In this document: positions 12,517 to 20,658 of the stretch, one piece after another
Layout: every line of letters starts with the position of its first letter
Position numbering within the stretch: position 1 is the first letter of the stretch
NCBI GenBank assembly: GCA_947175375.1
Contig: CAMWMT010000002.1
Coordinates: 1-30,024 of the forward strand
DNA: 30,024 bases
Source: an uncultured Clostridiaceae bacterium
Lineage (GTDB): Bacteria; Bacillota; Clostridia; Lachnospirales; Lachnospiraceae
Reading direction: 5' to 3'
The notes under the pieces: model-generated
Database searches by the model: none
What the model was told of the DNA's origin: nothing
What the model saw: only the letters and a program-made list of their open reading frames with translations
Translations under genes and position numbers: made by a program

Positions 12517-14619
12517 ATGAAACGGATCGGAAAATTTATAGCAAAACGTAAGATATCCATCGTGCTCATGGCATTTCTGCTGCTGATCCCATCTGCCATC
12601 GGATTTATTGCCACAAAGGTCAATTATGATATTCTGAGTTATCTGCCGGATTCACTGGAAACCGTGGCAGGGCAGGATATCATGGTGGATGAATTCGGTA
12701 TGGGCGCATTTTCCATGGTCATTGTCGATGGAATGGAGATGAAGGATGCGGCGGCACTGGAAGCAGAGATCGAGGCGATCGATCATGTGGAAAAGGTGCT
12801 GTGGTACGATGATTTTGTCGGGATCGATGTGCCGGTCAGCATGATACCGGGTGCAGTGGCGGATGCACTGTTCCGGGATGATTCCACCATGATGATCGCA
12901 CTGTTCGATCAGACGACTTCTGCGGAGACGACGATGGAAGCCATTGAGGAGATGCGGGCAAAGGTGGGGCAGCAGTGCTTCATCAGCGGCATGAGCGGAA
13001 TCGTCACGGACATCAAGAATCTGGCCATGAAGGAGATTCCCGGATATGTAGTGGTAGCCAGTCTCTTATCCCTGCTGGTGCTGATACTCACGACCGATTC
13101 TTTCGCGGTTCCTGTGCTGTTCCTTACCAGCATTGGTCTGGCAGTGGCGTATAATATGGGAACCAACCTGTTTCTGGGAGAGGTGTCCTATATTACACAG
13201 GCGCTGGTGGCGGTGCTACAGCTGGGTGTTACAACGGACTACTCCATTTTTTTGCTGCACAGCTATGAGGAATGCAAGCCGAAGTATGAGAGTCGGGATG
13301 ATGCTATGGCAGAGGCGATCAGTGAAACCTTTATATCTGTCATGGGCAGCTCCCTTACGACGATCGCAGGCTTTGCAGCGCTGATCTTCATGACATTTGC
13401 CCTCGGAGAGAATCTGGGAATTGTCATGATCAAGGGTGTCATTATCGGAGTCCTGTGCTGTGTGACTGTTCTACCGGCGATGATCCTTCTTTTCGAAAAG
13501 CCGATTGAGAAGTTTCGGCATAAGTCATTTTTTCCGGACATGGGAAAATTCTCGGATTTTGTCCGAAGATTTTACTGGGTATGGATTCTCCTGTTTCTGA
13601 TCGCATTTGTTCCGGCGTATCATGGCAACAATGATGTGGAATTATATTATAATATCGATACCGGACTTCCGGATGATCTGGAGAGCGCGATCGCCAATGA
13701 GAAGCTGAAGGATACCTTCGATATGAGCAATGTACATATTCTTCTGATGAACAGTGGAAACAGCGCAAAAGATAAAGCAAGAATGATCCAGGAAATCGAG
13801 AAAGTGGACGGCGTGGACTGGGCGCTGGGCATCCAGTCGGTGCTGGGCGTAAGCGTTCCGGAATCCATGGTTCCGGGTGACCTGACTTCTTCACTCCGGT
13901 CTGAGAATTATGAGATGGTCTTTATCTGCTCTCAGTACAGCTCTGCGACCGCTCCGTGTAACGCACAGATCGCCAGGATCAATGACATTGTGAAGAAATA
14001 CGATGAAACGGCAATGGTGATTGGGGAAGCACCTCTGATGAAAGACCTGGAGGATGTGACCAGCGTCGACCTGATGACAGTAAACACATTATCGGTAGTG
14101 GCTATTTTCCTGATCGTTATGATCGTATTCCGGTCGATCAGCCTTCCGTTTATCCTGGTAATGACAATCGAGTTTTCGATTTTTATAAATATGGCATGCT
14201 CCTATTACCGGGGAATCAGTCAGGCGTTTGTGGCTCCTATTGTAGTGGGAACCATCCAGCTGGGGGCTACCGTGGATTATGCGATCCTGATGACGAACCG
14301 GTATAAAGATGAACGGATGGCGGGAAAGAGTAAAAAAGAAGCCATCGAGATCGCGCACAAGACTTCTTTCCATTCGATCATGACCAGCGCGTTCAGCCTG
14401 TTTGCTTCGACGATCGGCGTGGCATTGTATTCAAATATCGATATGATCAAATCGATCGTGATCCTGCTGGCGAGAGGCTCACTGATCAGTATGGCGATCG
14501 TGCTTCTGTTACTGCCATCATTTTTTACAGTATTTGACCGATTGATTTGTTATACCACCAAAGGGATGCGCAAGTGTCTGGTGCAGCAGAGTATAGGGAC
14601 TGGAGGCGGAGAAAAATGA
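12517..14619 (+). CDS. MMPL/RND-family membrane transporter
   Basis: A 700-residue polytopic protein of the MMPL branch of the RND superfamily, probably a proton-driven exporter of lipids or hydrophobic compounds. It has the duplicated layout: one N-terminal helix (about residues 12-30), an external domain, then a block of helices, and the same again in the second half. The transmembrane motifs GVTTDYSIFLLHSYEE (near 245) and GATVDYAILMTNRYKDE (near 584) carry the conserved Asp of proton relay. I chose the ATG at 12517, preceded by GAAGGTGAGGAG; the upstream extension would cross the promoter and operator. Its stop overlaps the next gene start (ATGA), so it is coupled to the heptad-repeat lipoprotein. 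The substrate is unknown. Confidence 0.92.
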   Translation: MKRIGKFIAKRKISIVLMAFLLLIPSAIGFIATKVNYDILSYLPDSLETVAGQDIMVDEFGMGAFSMVIVDGMEMKDAAALEAEIEAIDHVEKVLWYDDFVGIDVPVSMIPGAVADALFRDDSTMMIALFDQTTSAETTMEAIEEMRAKVGQQCFISGMSGIVTDIKNLAMKEIPGYVVVASLLSLLVLILTTDSFAVPVLFLTSIGLAVAYNMGTNLFLGEVSYITQALVAVLQLGVTTDYSIFLLHSYEECKPKYESRDDAMAEAISETFISVMGSSLTTIAGFAALIFMTFALGENLGIVMIKGVIIGVLCCVTVLPAMILLFEKPIEKFRHKSFFPDMGKFSDFVRRFYWVWILLFLIAFVPAYHGNNDVELYYNIDTGLPDDLESAIANEKLKDTFDMSNVHILLMNSGNSAKDKARMIQEIEKVDGVDWALGIQSVLGVSVPESMVPGDLTSSLRSENYEMVFICSQYSSATAPCNAQIARINDIVKKYDETAMVIGEAPLMKDLEDVTSVDLMTVNTLSVVAIFLIVMIVFRSISLPFILVMTIEFSIFINMACSYYRGISQAFVAPIVVGTIQLGATVDYAILMTNRYKDERMAGKSKKEAIEIAHKTSFHSIMTSAFSLFASTIGVALYSNIDMIKSIVILLARGSLISMAIVLLLLPSFFTVFDRLICYTTKGMRKCLVQQSIGTGGGEK

Positions 14620-17363
14620 AAAATAAAAGATTGTTGAGTCTTGGACTGACAGCAGTACTGATTGTTTCTGTCTGCGGCTGCAGTAAAAACACAGATCCTG
14701 TAGAAGAAACAGTAAAAGAGACAGAGTCGGTAGACGCCGTAGAGGTGGCAGAGAGAGTGGTCAGCCGTTCAGCCGGAGGAGATGCAGAGAAAGAAGAGAC
14801 TGTATATGTGAATGCGGATGCCAGCGGAAATGTAAAGAACATCACTGTCAGCAGCTGGCTGAAAAACAGTAATGGAGCCACTGAACTTACGGATGTTACA
14901 AAGCTTAAAAATATTGTGAATGTAAAAGGTGACGAGGATTTCACGCAGGATGAAAATACTTATATCTGGGCAGCCAACGGAAACGATATTTATTATCAGG
15001 GAGAAACCTCGGAGGCCCTGCCTGTGGATGTAAAGGTGAGCTATTATCTGGATGATAATAAGATCACTCCGGAAGAGCTGGCAGGAAAAAGCGGGAAAGT
15101 AAAGATCCGTTTTGACTATGAAAACCACAGTACGCAGAAAGCCATGATTGGTGGAGAAGAGACAGAATTATGTGTGCCATTCCTTGCGGCCAGCACGGTA
15201 ATCCTGGATTCCGACAAATTTGTAAATGTGAAAGTGGAAAATGGAAAGATTATTTCAGATGGAAAGAATACGATCGTGGCAGGTGTGGCCATGCCAGGAC
15301 TGTATGACAGTCTGGATCTTAGAAATCTGGAAGGATTTGAAGACGTTGATATTCCGGAATATGTGGAAGTGACTGCGGATGTGACAGAATTTGAACTTGC
15401 CATGACCGCCACGATCCTGATGCCGGATGTGTTTGGCGAGCTGAATACAGAAGATATGGACGGCTTGGATGACCTGAAAGATGATATTGAAGAACTGAAT
15501 GACGCGACTTATGATCTGATCGACGGCTGCGAGGAACTGGACGATGGCGTTCAGGAGTTGAAGGACAATATGCCGGATCTGTGGGACGGAGCCGTGGAGC
15601 TGGACGACGGCGCACAGGAACTGGACGATGGAGCCAAAGAACTGGATGACGGAGCGCAGGATCTGATGGACGGCGCCGATAAGCTGAATGACGGAGCCAA
15701 AGATATTCGGGAAGGTGCTAAGGAACTGGATCAGGGTGCTGGAACCCTGCGGTCCGGAATCGGGCTTTTGAATGAGAAGATGCCACAGCTTACAGGCGGC
15801 GCGGATAAGCTGGCATCCGGGCTTCAGTCTCTTCAGAACCCCATGATGCTGGGACCGGATGGAAAAAGCGGTGATGCCGAACATCCCTATATCAAGACCA
15901 GTGTCGGACAGTTGAAAAATGGTGTGGATACGCTGGTAGCCGGAGTCGGCAGTATGGGAAATGAACTGGAACAGGCAATTATAGAGAACCAGAAGAAGAT
16001 GCAGGCAGCAGAAGCAAATGTCGGCGTTATAAAAGAGAATCTGGAACAGGCGGTTCAGGAAGCAACAGTACTGCAGGCTCAGCTGACGGAACTGGCAAAA
16101 CAGATGGGAATGATTTCCACTGAAAATAATACAGAAACAGAGAAAGCGGCAGAAGAAATATCATCCTCGCCGGAAAAGGATTCTACAGACAAGATGGAGA
16201 ATGATGTTCCTACACAAACAGAGGACCTCGTAGCTGTATCAGAGAATTCCGGGGACCAGGAGTCAGGGCTGAAAGAAACCGCGGAAGCAGATATATCGAA
16301 AGAGAACGCAGACGAAGACCCGTCCGCAGGATCAGAAGCGACGATAGAAAAAACAACGACTGTTCCAGAAGAAGCCATGGAAGAAGAGTTGGGTGCTTCC
16401 TCAGAAACACTGATGGTAGAAGAATCGAGCACAACTTCGGAAGGATCTGAACCAGAATCCACAGAAGAGGGGGAACAAACAGACACAGAACTGTCAGAAT
16501 TTGCAAAAGTTTATCTGGAGGGTCTGCGTAAATCTGAAGGGATGAATTATGTGAGCATGGTTCCAATGGCAGATCAGGGTAAGGAAACAGCCATTTCCGA
16601 TCCAGGAGAAGTGATTGTCGGATACCAGAAAGTGGTTGCTCTTCAGACGGATCTGATATCGAAGCTGACCGAGATTACAACTCTTCAGAATCAACTTCGG
16701 GAAGCTGCAACAGACTATGCAGGACTCGTAGGAGCAGATACAGCTCTGCAACAGATCGCGGGCCAGTTCAGTGCCAGTGCAGATGCCAGTCAGCTTGCGC
16801 AGCTGACAGAAGGTATGGCGGCTCTGGAGGCTTCCATCGGACAGATCTACGATGGAATTGCTCTGATCAACAGCCAGATGGGAACTCTGACAACCGGCGC
16901 ATCAGAACTGAAACTTGGAGTTGGCAGTCTGAAAGACGGTGCAGATGCGCTAAAAGGCGGTACGAAGAAGCTCTATCAGGGAGGAATTGATCTCAGAGAA
17001 GGAACCAAAGAACTGTATGAGGGAACCCAGGATCTGAAAGAAGGGACAGAAAAGTTGAAAGACGGAACCCTGGAACTGAAGGATGGGACCCAGGAGCTGA
17101 AAGACGGAGTCGTCGATCTGGTAGACGGTGTAGATGAACTGAAAGACGGTACGGAAGAACTTGTGGATGGTGTTCATGAGTACAACGATGACGGGATCCA
17201 GAAACTGTACGATACAGTAAACGTAGATCTTCAGAACCTGCTGGACCGCGTAGATGCGCTTGCTGACCTCTCAGAAGCTTATCAGAGCTTCTCCGGCAAG
17301 AGTGACGCAATGAAAGGCAGTGTGAAATTCATCATTGAGACGGAAGCCATCGAGCAAAATTAG
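14616..17363 (+). CDS. Large lipoprotein with YhgE/Pip-like heptad-repeat arrays
   Basis: A 915-residue extracytoplasmic lipoprotein. The signal ends in a lipobox-like VCGC near residue 22. A beta-rich region (about 40-280) is followed by a first array of seven-residue repeats of the form ELDDGAQ (about 302-380). A central domain contains a Glu/Ser/Thr-rich, low-complexity stretch (about 500-630). A second array of the form ELKDGTQ covers about 764-858. There is no C-terminal membrane helix, unlike full YhgE/Pip proteins. The ATG follows GGAGGCGGAG and overlaps the MMPL stop by four bases. It probably forms an external partner, a periplasmic-adaptor analogue, of the MMPL pump. The name is from repeat resemblance only. 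Confidence 0.85.
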   Translation: MKNKRLLSLGLTAVLIVSVCGCSKNTDPVEETVKETESVDAVEVAERVVSRSAGGDAEKEETVYVNADASGNVKNITVSSWLKNSNGATELTDVTKLKNIVNVKGDEDFTQDENTYIWAANGNDIYYQGETSEALPVDVKVSYYLDDNKITPEELAGKSGKVKIRFDYENHSTQKAMIGGEETELCVPFLAASTVILDSDKFVNVKVENGKIISDGKNTIVAGVAMPGLYDSLDLRNLEGFEDVDIPEYVEVTADVTEFELAMTATILMPDVFGELNTEDMDGLDDLKDDIEELNDATYDLIDGCEELDDGVQELKDNMPDLWDGAVELDDGAQELDDGAKELDDGAQDLMDGADKLNDGAKDIREGAKELDQGAGTLRSGIGLLNEKMPQLTGGADKLASGLQSLQNPMMLGPDGKSGDAEHPYIKTSVGQLKNGVDTLVAGVGSMGNELEQAIIENQKKMQAAEANVGVIKENLEQAVQEATVLQAQLTELAKQMGMISTENNTETEKAAEEISSSPEKDSTDKMENDVPTQTEDLVAVSENSGDQESGLKETAEADISKENADEDPSAGSEATIEKTTTVPEEAMEEELGASSETLMVEESSTTSEGSEPESTEEGEQTDTELSEFAKVYLEGLRKSEGMNYVSMVPMADQGKETAISDPGEVIVGYQKVVALQTDLISKLTEITTLQNQLREAATDYAGLVGADTALQQIAGQFSASADASQLAQLTEGMAALEASIGQIYDGIALINSQMGTLTTGASELKLGVGSLKDGADALKGGTKKLYQGGIDLREGTKELYEGTQDLKEGTEKLKDGTLELKDGTQELKDGVVDLVDGVDELKDGTEELVDGVHEYNDDGIQKLYDTVNVDLQNLLDRVDALADLSEAYQSFSGKSDAMKGSVKFIIETEAIEQN
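15520..15760 (+). repeat. First 21-bp coding repeat array (heptads X-L-D-D-G-A-X)
   Basis: About ten imperfect 21-bp units encode successive heptads such as ELDDGAQ, ELDDGAK, DLMDGAD and KLNDGAK. Glycine at a fixed heptad position, with acidic residues before it, is the constant feature. Confidence 0.85.
16905..17190 (+). repeat. Second 21-bp coding repeat array (heptads X-L-K-D-G-T-X)
   Basis: About twelve imperfect 21-bp units encode heptads such as DLREGTK, ELYEGTQ, KLKDGTL and ELKDGTQ. It is related to the first array but has Thr in place of Ala after the glycine, so the two arrays have diverged as blocks. Confidence 0.85.
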
Positions 17364-17392
17364 GATTAAAATGGTCAGATAGTTGTATACCG

Positions 17393-17436
17393 GCTTCGGT
17401 TTTTGCGCTGACAGCGTGAAAACCGAAGCTTTTTTT
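17393..17436 (+). terminator. Terminator of the MMPL operon
   Basis: A perfect 11-bp stem GCTTCGGTTTT (17393-17403) with AAAACCGAAGC (17419-17429) has an inner CGCT/AGCG pairing and is followed by seven T residues. Confidence 0.92.
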
Positions 17437-17510
17437 GGTTGAATTATACAAAAAAATCAGCATATAACTGGTTAATACTAACAAAAAATTTCGAATAACT
17501 AAAAAATGAC

Positions 17511-17539
17511 TTACAAAATTTTTGAAAATTTGTTATAAT
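17511..17539 (+). promoter_or_regulatory. Promoter of the CarD-gene leader
   Basis: TTACAA (17511-17516) and TATAAT (17534-17539) are 17 bp apart, giving a start near 17546. That is about 260 bases before the CarD start codon. Confidence 0.75.
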
Positions 17540-17545
17540 ACATAT

Positions 17546-17636
17546 ATATTTAGGGGAAATGTCTGAAAAATCAAGAGCTGACGGGTGAGTAGACACAGAA
17601 AACCAGCATGTTCACAGATACATGCAGGTTTTTTTT
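17546..17636 (+). ncRNA. Terminated structured leader or small RNA upstream of carD
   Basis: A ~90-nt transcript is predicted from the promoter to an intrinsic terminator. That terminator is AACC-A-GCATGT pairing with ACATGC-A-GGTT (17601-17630), followed by eight T residues. Ahead of it TGTCT (17560-17564) pairs with AGACA (17591-17595) around a 26-nt purine-rich loop. It may be a stand-alone small RNA or a leader that controls readthrough into the CarD gene. I do not recognise a known riboswitch class. Confidence 0.55.
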
Positions 17637-17657
17637 CACGGCAACTAGCGAAGACCT

Positions 17658-17787
17658 GTAATGTAAGGATTGGAGCGGAACTCTGAATCAGCGGAGGTTC
17701 GCACAGTACCCGGATTGATTTCCAGATGCGGATGCAGATGGAAATGAATCCAGAGACAGGGTAGTGTAAGAACCGGAGCGGAACTCT
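17658..17787 (+). repeat. Direct 27-bp repeat in the CarD leader
   Basis: The blocks 17658-17684 and 17761-17787 share 23 of 27 bases, including GGAGCGGAACTCT at the end of each. They are 103 bp apart, on either side of the hairpin at 17712-17751. The second copy ends 17 bp before the CarD start codon, next to its ribosome binding site. Confidence 0.7.
17712..17751 (+). promoter_or_regulatory. Long hairpin in the CarD leader
   Basis: GGATT-G-ATTTCCA pairs with TGGAAAT-G-AATCC, extended by an inner TGC/GCA. It lies between the two copies of the 27-bp repeat. No uridine tract follows, so it is not a terminator. Confidence 0.5.
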
Positions 17788-17804
17788 TATAGAAGGAGAA
17801 AAAT

Positions 17805-18329
17805 ATGTTTGAAAAGGGTGAATATATTATCTACGGGCGTAGTGGAATATGTAAGATTGAGGATATCACTCATCTGAATATTTCCGGAGCCGATCAGAAG
17901 AGACTGTACTATGTGCTGGCGCCATTGAACATCAAGGGGAATCGGGTATATTTTCCAGTGGATAAGAAGGATGCCAATGCGAGGAAGGTGATCACGGAGC
18001 AGGAGGCACTGGCACTGCTGGATGAGATTCCGGAGATTGGGGAGATCGAAGTATCCAATGAGAAGTTCCGGGAGGATAGCTATAAGCGCGCGCTGAATTC
18101 CTGCGATTATCGCCAGTGGGTATCCATTATCAAGACACTGCACCGGCGGAATCGGATGAGGCTTTCTCAGGGCAAGAAGATAGGTGCGACCGATGAACGC
18201 TATTTGAAGATGGCAGAAGATGCGCTTTACAGTGAGCTTGCGTTTGTCATGGGGAAGAATAAAGCAGAGATGGGACCATTTATCATCAGTTATATCAAGG
18301 AAAAGGATACGGTTGAGACGCTGGCTTAA
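17805..18329 (+). CDS. CarD family transcriptional regulator
   Basis: A 174-residue protein that in this family binds the RNA polymerase beta subunit and stabilises open promoter complexes. The N-terminal Tudor-like RNA-polymerase-interaction domain (about residues 1-60) begins FEKGEYIIYGRSGICKIEDI and continues through YYVLAPLNIKGNRVYFPVD. The rest is helical and would contact promoter DNA. The length fits the family. The ATG follows GAAGGAGAAAAAT. It is transcribed alone, through an unusually long leader (about 260 nt) that has a terminator, a hairpin and a duplicated 27-bp element. A terminator follows at 18337. Confidence 0.9.
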   Translation: MFEKGEYIIYGRSGICKIEDITHLNISGADQKRLYYVLAPLNIKGNRVYFPVDKKDANARKVITEQEALALLDEIPEIGEIEVSNEKFREDSYKRALNSCDYRQWVSIIKTLHRRNRMRLSQGKKIGATDERYLKMAEDALYSELAFVMGKNKAEMGPFIISYIKEKDTVETLA

Positions 18330-18336
18330 GACAGAT

Positions 18337-18382
18337 AATGGAGCGATGATGCGACAAAAGCGTCACAGATCGCTCCATTTTT
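18337..18382 (+). terminator. Terminator of the CarD gene
   Basis: AATGGAGCGAT (18337-18347) pairs with ATCGCTCCATT (18369-18379) and is followed by TTTTT. Confidence 0.85.
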
Positions 18383-18421
18383 ACGTTTTTAAACGTGAAA
18401 ATTTTTATGAGGTAGGGATGA

Positions 18422-18964
18422 TCAGGGATTTCTCTCATCAAAACAGTACATACTGAAAAATGTTGTAATGCCGGGAGCGCATTCATAATCCATATGGCAG
18501 ATATCCGTCATCTCTTTTACAAAGATACAGTAAGCGGACATACAGGAACACTGCATCTTTGGGAAACGGCAGGGTTCCCCTGTGGTGATGGCGCAGGGAT
18601 CGCACAAGCTGCAGCCGCTGACTCCGATCATCAGTCCGGGTTCATCTACACGGTCAATCAGCTGGCGGGTCAGTTTATTGTGTTCATTTTTTGCCGGTTT
18701 GATCTGTGCACTATCCAGCGGATCTTCAATGTCCCACATGGTCTGCATGACCAGTGCCTGTCGCCAGCGGAGCACCTTTTCTTTCATTTCCTCTACCGTT
18801 CCGCAGGCGGGCGGGCAGGCATAGTTGACTCCGTATTTTCCACACTGATTTTCTTCACAGAGCGTGCGGAATGCCGGGACAAACACCAGTTCATCCGTGT
18901 TGATGACCGCCGCATCGGCAAATCCAAGTTCCAGTGCAAGATCAATTAATTGTTTCCCATCCAT
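18422..18964 (-). CDS. DUF2284 cysteine-rich metal-binding protein
   Basis: A 180-residue protein of the DUF2284 family, annotated elsewhere as putative metal-binding. Cysteine motifs are CPPACGT near residue 48, CSLCDPC near 117-123, C-x-C at CSCM near 139-141 and further single cysteines, enough for one or more iron-sulfur clusters. The function is unknown. I chose the ATG at 18964 because AGGAGAAACTGCTT precedes it; the longer reading from 19090 would overlap murF and add a charged segment unlike the family. It lies 94 bp after murF on the same strand and may be the last gene of that operon, though a link to cell-wall synthesis is not implied. Confidence 0.88.
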   Translation of the reverse strand: MDGKQLIDLALELGFADAAVINTDELVFVPAFRTLCEENQCGKYGVNYACPPACGTVEEMKEKVLRWRQALVMQTMWDIEDPLDSAQIKPAKNEHNKLTRQLIDRVDEPGLMIGVSGCSLCDPCAITTGEPCRFPKMQCSCMSAYCIFVKEMTDICHMDYECAPGITTFFSMYCFDERNP

Positions 18965-19058
18965 AAGCAGTTTCTCCTGTCCTTTCTTTTCCTCTTGCTG
19001 TATAATCTCTGCAATATGTTGCAACTCTCTGTCTTTCGGATATTTATGATTCCATGAG

Positions 19059-20408
19059 TCAGTCCGACAGTGCGGTAACGATTCGTCCAAATTTCATATA
19101 ATTCGATGCCTTGACCAGGATGGAGTCTCCATCCTGCAGAACCTGTTCCTTTGCTTCCAGAAATGCATCGATTGTCTCATAGTGCAGGCAGAGCGCCTGT
19201 GATCCCTGTGCTGCGTCATGGATGGCTCTGCTGAGTGTCCCGATGGTGATGACAAGATCTGTATGGAGGTTCCGGATATGTTCTCCCACGGATGCATGCA
19301 GTTCTTCCGAACGCTCTCCCAGCTCTCCCATATCGCCGAGTATCGCCACTTTTCTGGTTAGCGCATATTCCAGCACATCCAGCATGGCACACATGGATAC
19401 CGGATTGGAATTATAACAGTCATCTACCAGTGTGTAATGGCTGGTATGCAGAATATTGCTGCGACCGTTCAGCGGCTTCAGCTCTTCAATTCCATCCTTA
19501 ATCTGTTCCATGGTAAGCCCCAGAGAAAGTCCCACACAGACACCGGCACAAGCATTATAGACCATATGTGTGCCAGGAAGCGGGATCGTGACATCCATCA
19601 TCTGTTCTTCGACATGTATCCGGCAGCGGACTCCGTCAAGCCCCAGATTCTCCACCTGATCAGCCCATACCTGACTGGAAGAGTCCAGTCCAAACATGAC
19701 TGCCCGGTCTTTCAAAGTAATCAGCTTGTCATCATCCCCGTTGATAAATACAGCGGCATTCTCAGCAGCATAGTCAAACATCTCTGTCTTGGCTTTTAAG
19801 ATACCGTCCCGGCTTCCCAGATATTCCAGATGTGCCACGCCGATATTGGTAAAGACACAATGAGTTGGTCGCGCCATTTTACTTAAGCGGTGCATTTCTC
19901 CGAAATGATTCATGCCCATTTCCAGAACAGCAGCCTCATGGTTTTCCCTGATCATGAAAATAGTCAGCGGAACGCCGATCTCGTTGTTAAAATTTCCAGG
20001 TGTTTTGAGAATCTGATACTTCTGCGCCAGAACAGAGGCGATCATCTCCTTGGTGCTGGTCTTGCCCACGCTTCCGGTGATGCCAACGACCGGGATGTGA
20101 AGGGTCTTTCGATAAGCCTCTGCCGCATCCTTCAGCGCCTGCAGGGTATCCTCTACCAGAAGATACGGACCTGCCGGTTTGGAAAGCTTCTGCTGGCTTA
20201 CAGCACAGAGAGCCCCTTTTTCATATACGTCCGGTATATAGCGATGACCGTCTGTTTTTTCCCCCACAGTCGCCACGAACAGATAGTCCTTTTCGACCAG
20301 GCGGCTGTCTACGGTGACACCCTGTATTGTTTGATCCAGCAGTTCGGATGGCCCATGCCAGATTCCATGACATGCTTCCATAAACTGCCTGATTGTAAAC
20401 TTCTTCAT
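19059..20408 (-). CDS. murF: UDP-N-acetylmuramoyl-tripeptide--D-alanyl-D-alanine ligase MurF
   Basis: A 449-residue cytoplasmic Mur ligase that adds D-Ala-D-Ala to the UDP-MurNAc-tripeptide and completes the peptidoglycan stem. The N-terminal domain has VTVDSRLVEKDYLFVA. The ATP loop is GITGSVGKTSTKEM near residues 109-122. A central EMGMNHFGEM segment and a C-terminal DDCYNSNPVSM/LGDMGELG match MurF. I chose the ATG at 20408, preceded by AGGAGGCAGTATCTT. Ddl, which makes its D-Ala-D-Ala substrate, lies immediately upstream, separated by 250 bp with unusual inverted repeats. Regulation by those repeats is possible. Confidence 0.95.
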   Translation of the reverse strand: MKKFTIRQFMEACHGIWHGPSELLDQTIQGVTVDSRLVEKDYLFVATVGEKTDGHRYIPDVYEKGALCAVSQQKLSKPAGPYLLVEDTLQALKDAAEAYRKTLHIPVVGITGSVGKTSTKEMIASVLAQKYQILKTPGNFNNEIGVPLTIFMIRENHEAAVLEMGMNHFGEMHRLSKMARPTHCVFTNIGVAHLEYLGSRDGILKAKTEMFDYAAENAAVFINGDDDKLITLKDRAVMFGLDSSSQVWADQVENLGLDGVRCRIHVEEQMMDVTIPLPGTHMVYNACAGVCVGLSLGLTMEQIKDGIEELKPLNGRSNILHTSHYTLVDDCYNSNPVSMCAMLDVLEYALTRKVAILGDMGELGERSEELHASVGEHIRNLHTDLVITIGTLSRAIHDAAQGSQALCLHYETIDAFLEAKEQVLQDGDSILVKASNYMKFGRIVTALSD

Positions 20409-20430
20409 AAGATACTGCCTCCTGTCTTTT

Positions 20431-20501
20431 CGTTCATGAGTATATACTAATGAACGCAATTAACTGCCGCTGATACTCGTGGATTATTGGCGTTCATTAG
20501 T
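20431..20501 (-). promoter_or_regulatory. Three related half-sites forming alternative hairpins before murF
   Basis: The segment CGTTCATTAGT (minus strand, 20456-20446) is the perfect complement of ACTAATGAACG upstream (20501-20491). With one mismatch it also pairs with ACTCATGAACG downstream (20441-20431). The two hairpins cannot form together. The downstream one ends 22 bp before the murF start codon and adjoins its ribosome binding site. It could be an attenuation device, or a three-site operator on DNA. Confidence 0.5.
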
Positions 20502-20564
20502 CCATACATTTCAGTTTTGGCAAATATTTACGTTATCGAGTATAAATTGCCGATACACAGCCAT

Positions 20565-20638
20565 GGGGAGAGGGATGCCAGCCGGCGGACCTTTTCTCCT
20601 TTCGAGCCCGGAGTCCGCCGGCTGGCATCCCTCTCCCC
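20565..20638. repeat. Perfect 25-bp inverted repeat between ddl and murF
   Basis: The left arm 20565-20589 and right arm 20614-20638 are exact reverse complements, very G+C-rich, with a 24-bp spacer. The arms contain GCCAGCCGGC and GGGGAGAGGG. It begins 21 bp after the ddl stop. No uridine tract follows on either strand, so it does not look like an ordinary terminator. It may be a transcript-stabilising or REP-like palindromic element. Confidence 0.9.
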
Positions 20639-20658
20639 GAGGCGTTGTCCGGCAGCAA

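Noticed and set aside
16079..16486. Ser/Val-rich frame antisense to the heptad-repeat lipoprotein
   Set aside because: The complement of a Glu/Ser/Thr-rich low-complexity stretch gives an open but meaningless frame.
15520..17190. Regular 21-bp repeats considered as CRISPR or a satellite
   Set aside because: The repeats are in frame, lack unique spacers and encode heptads of a single protein.
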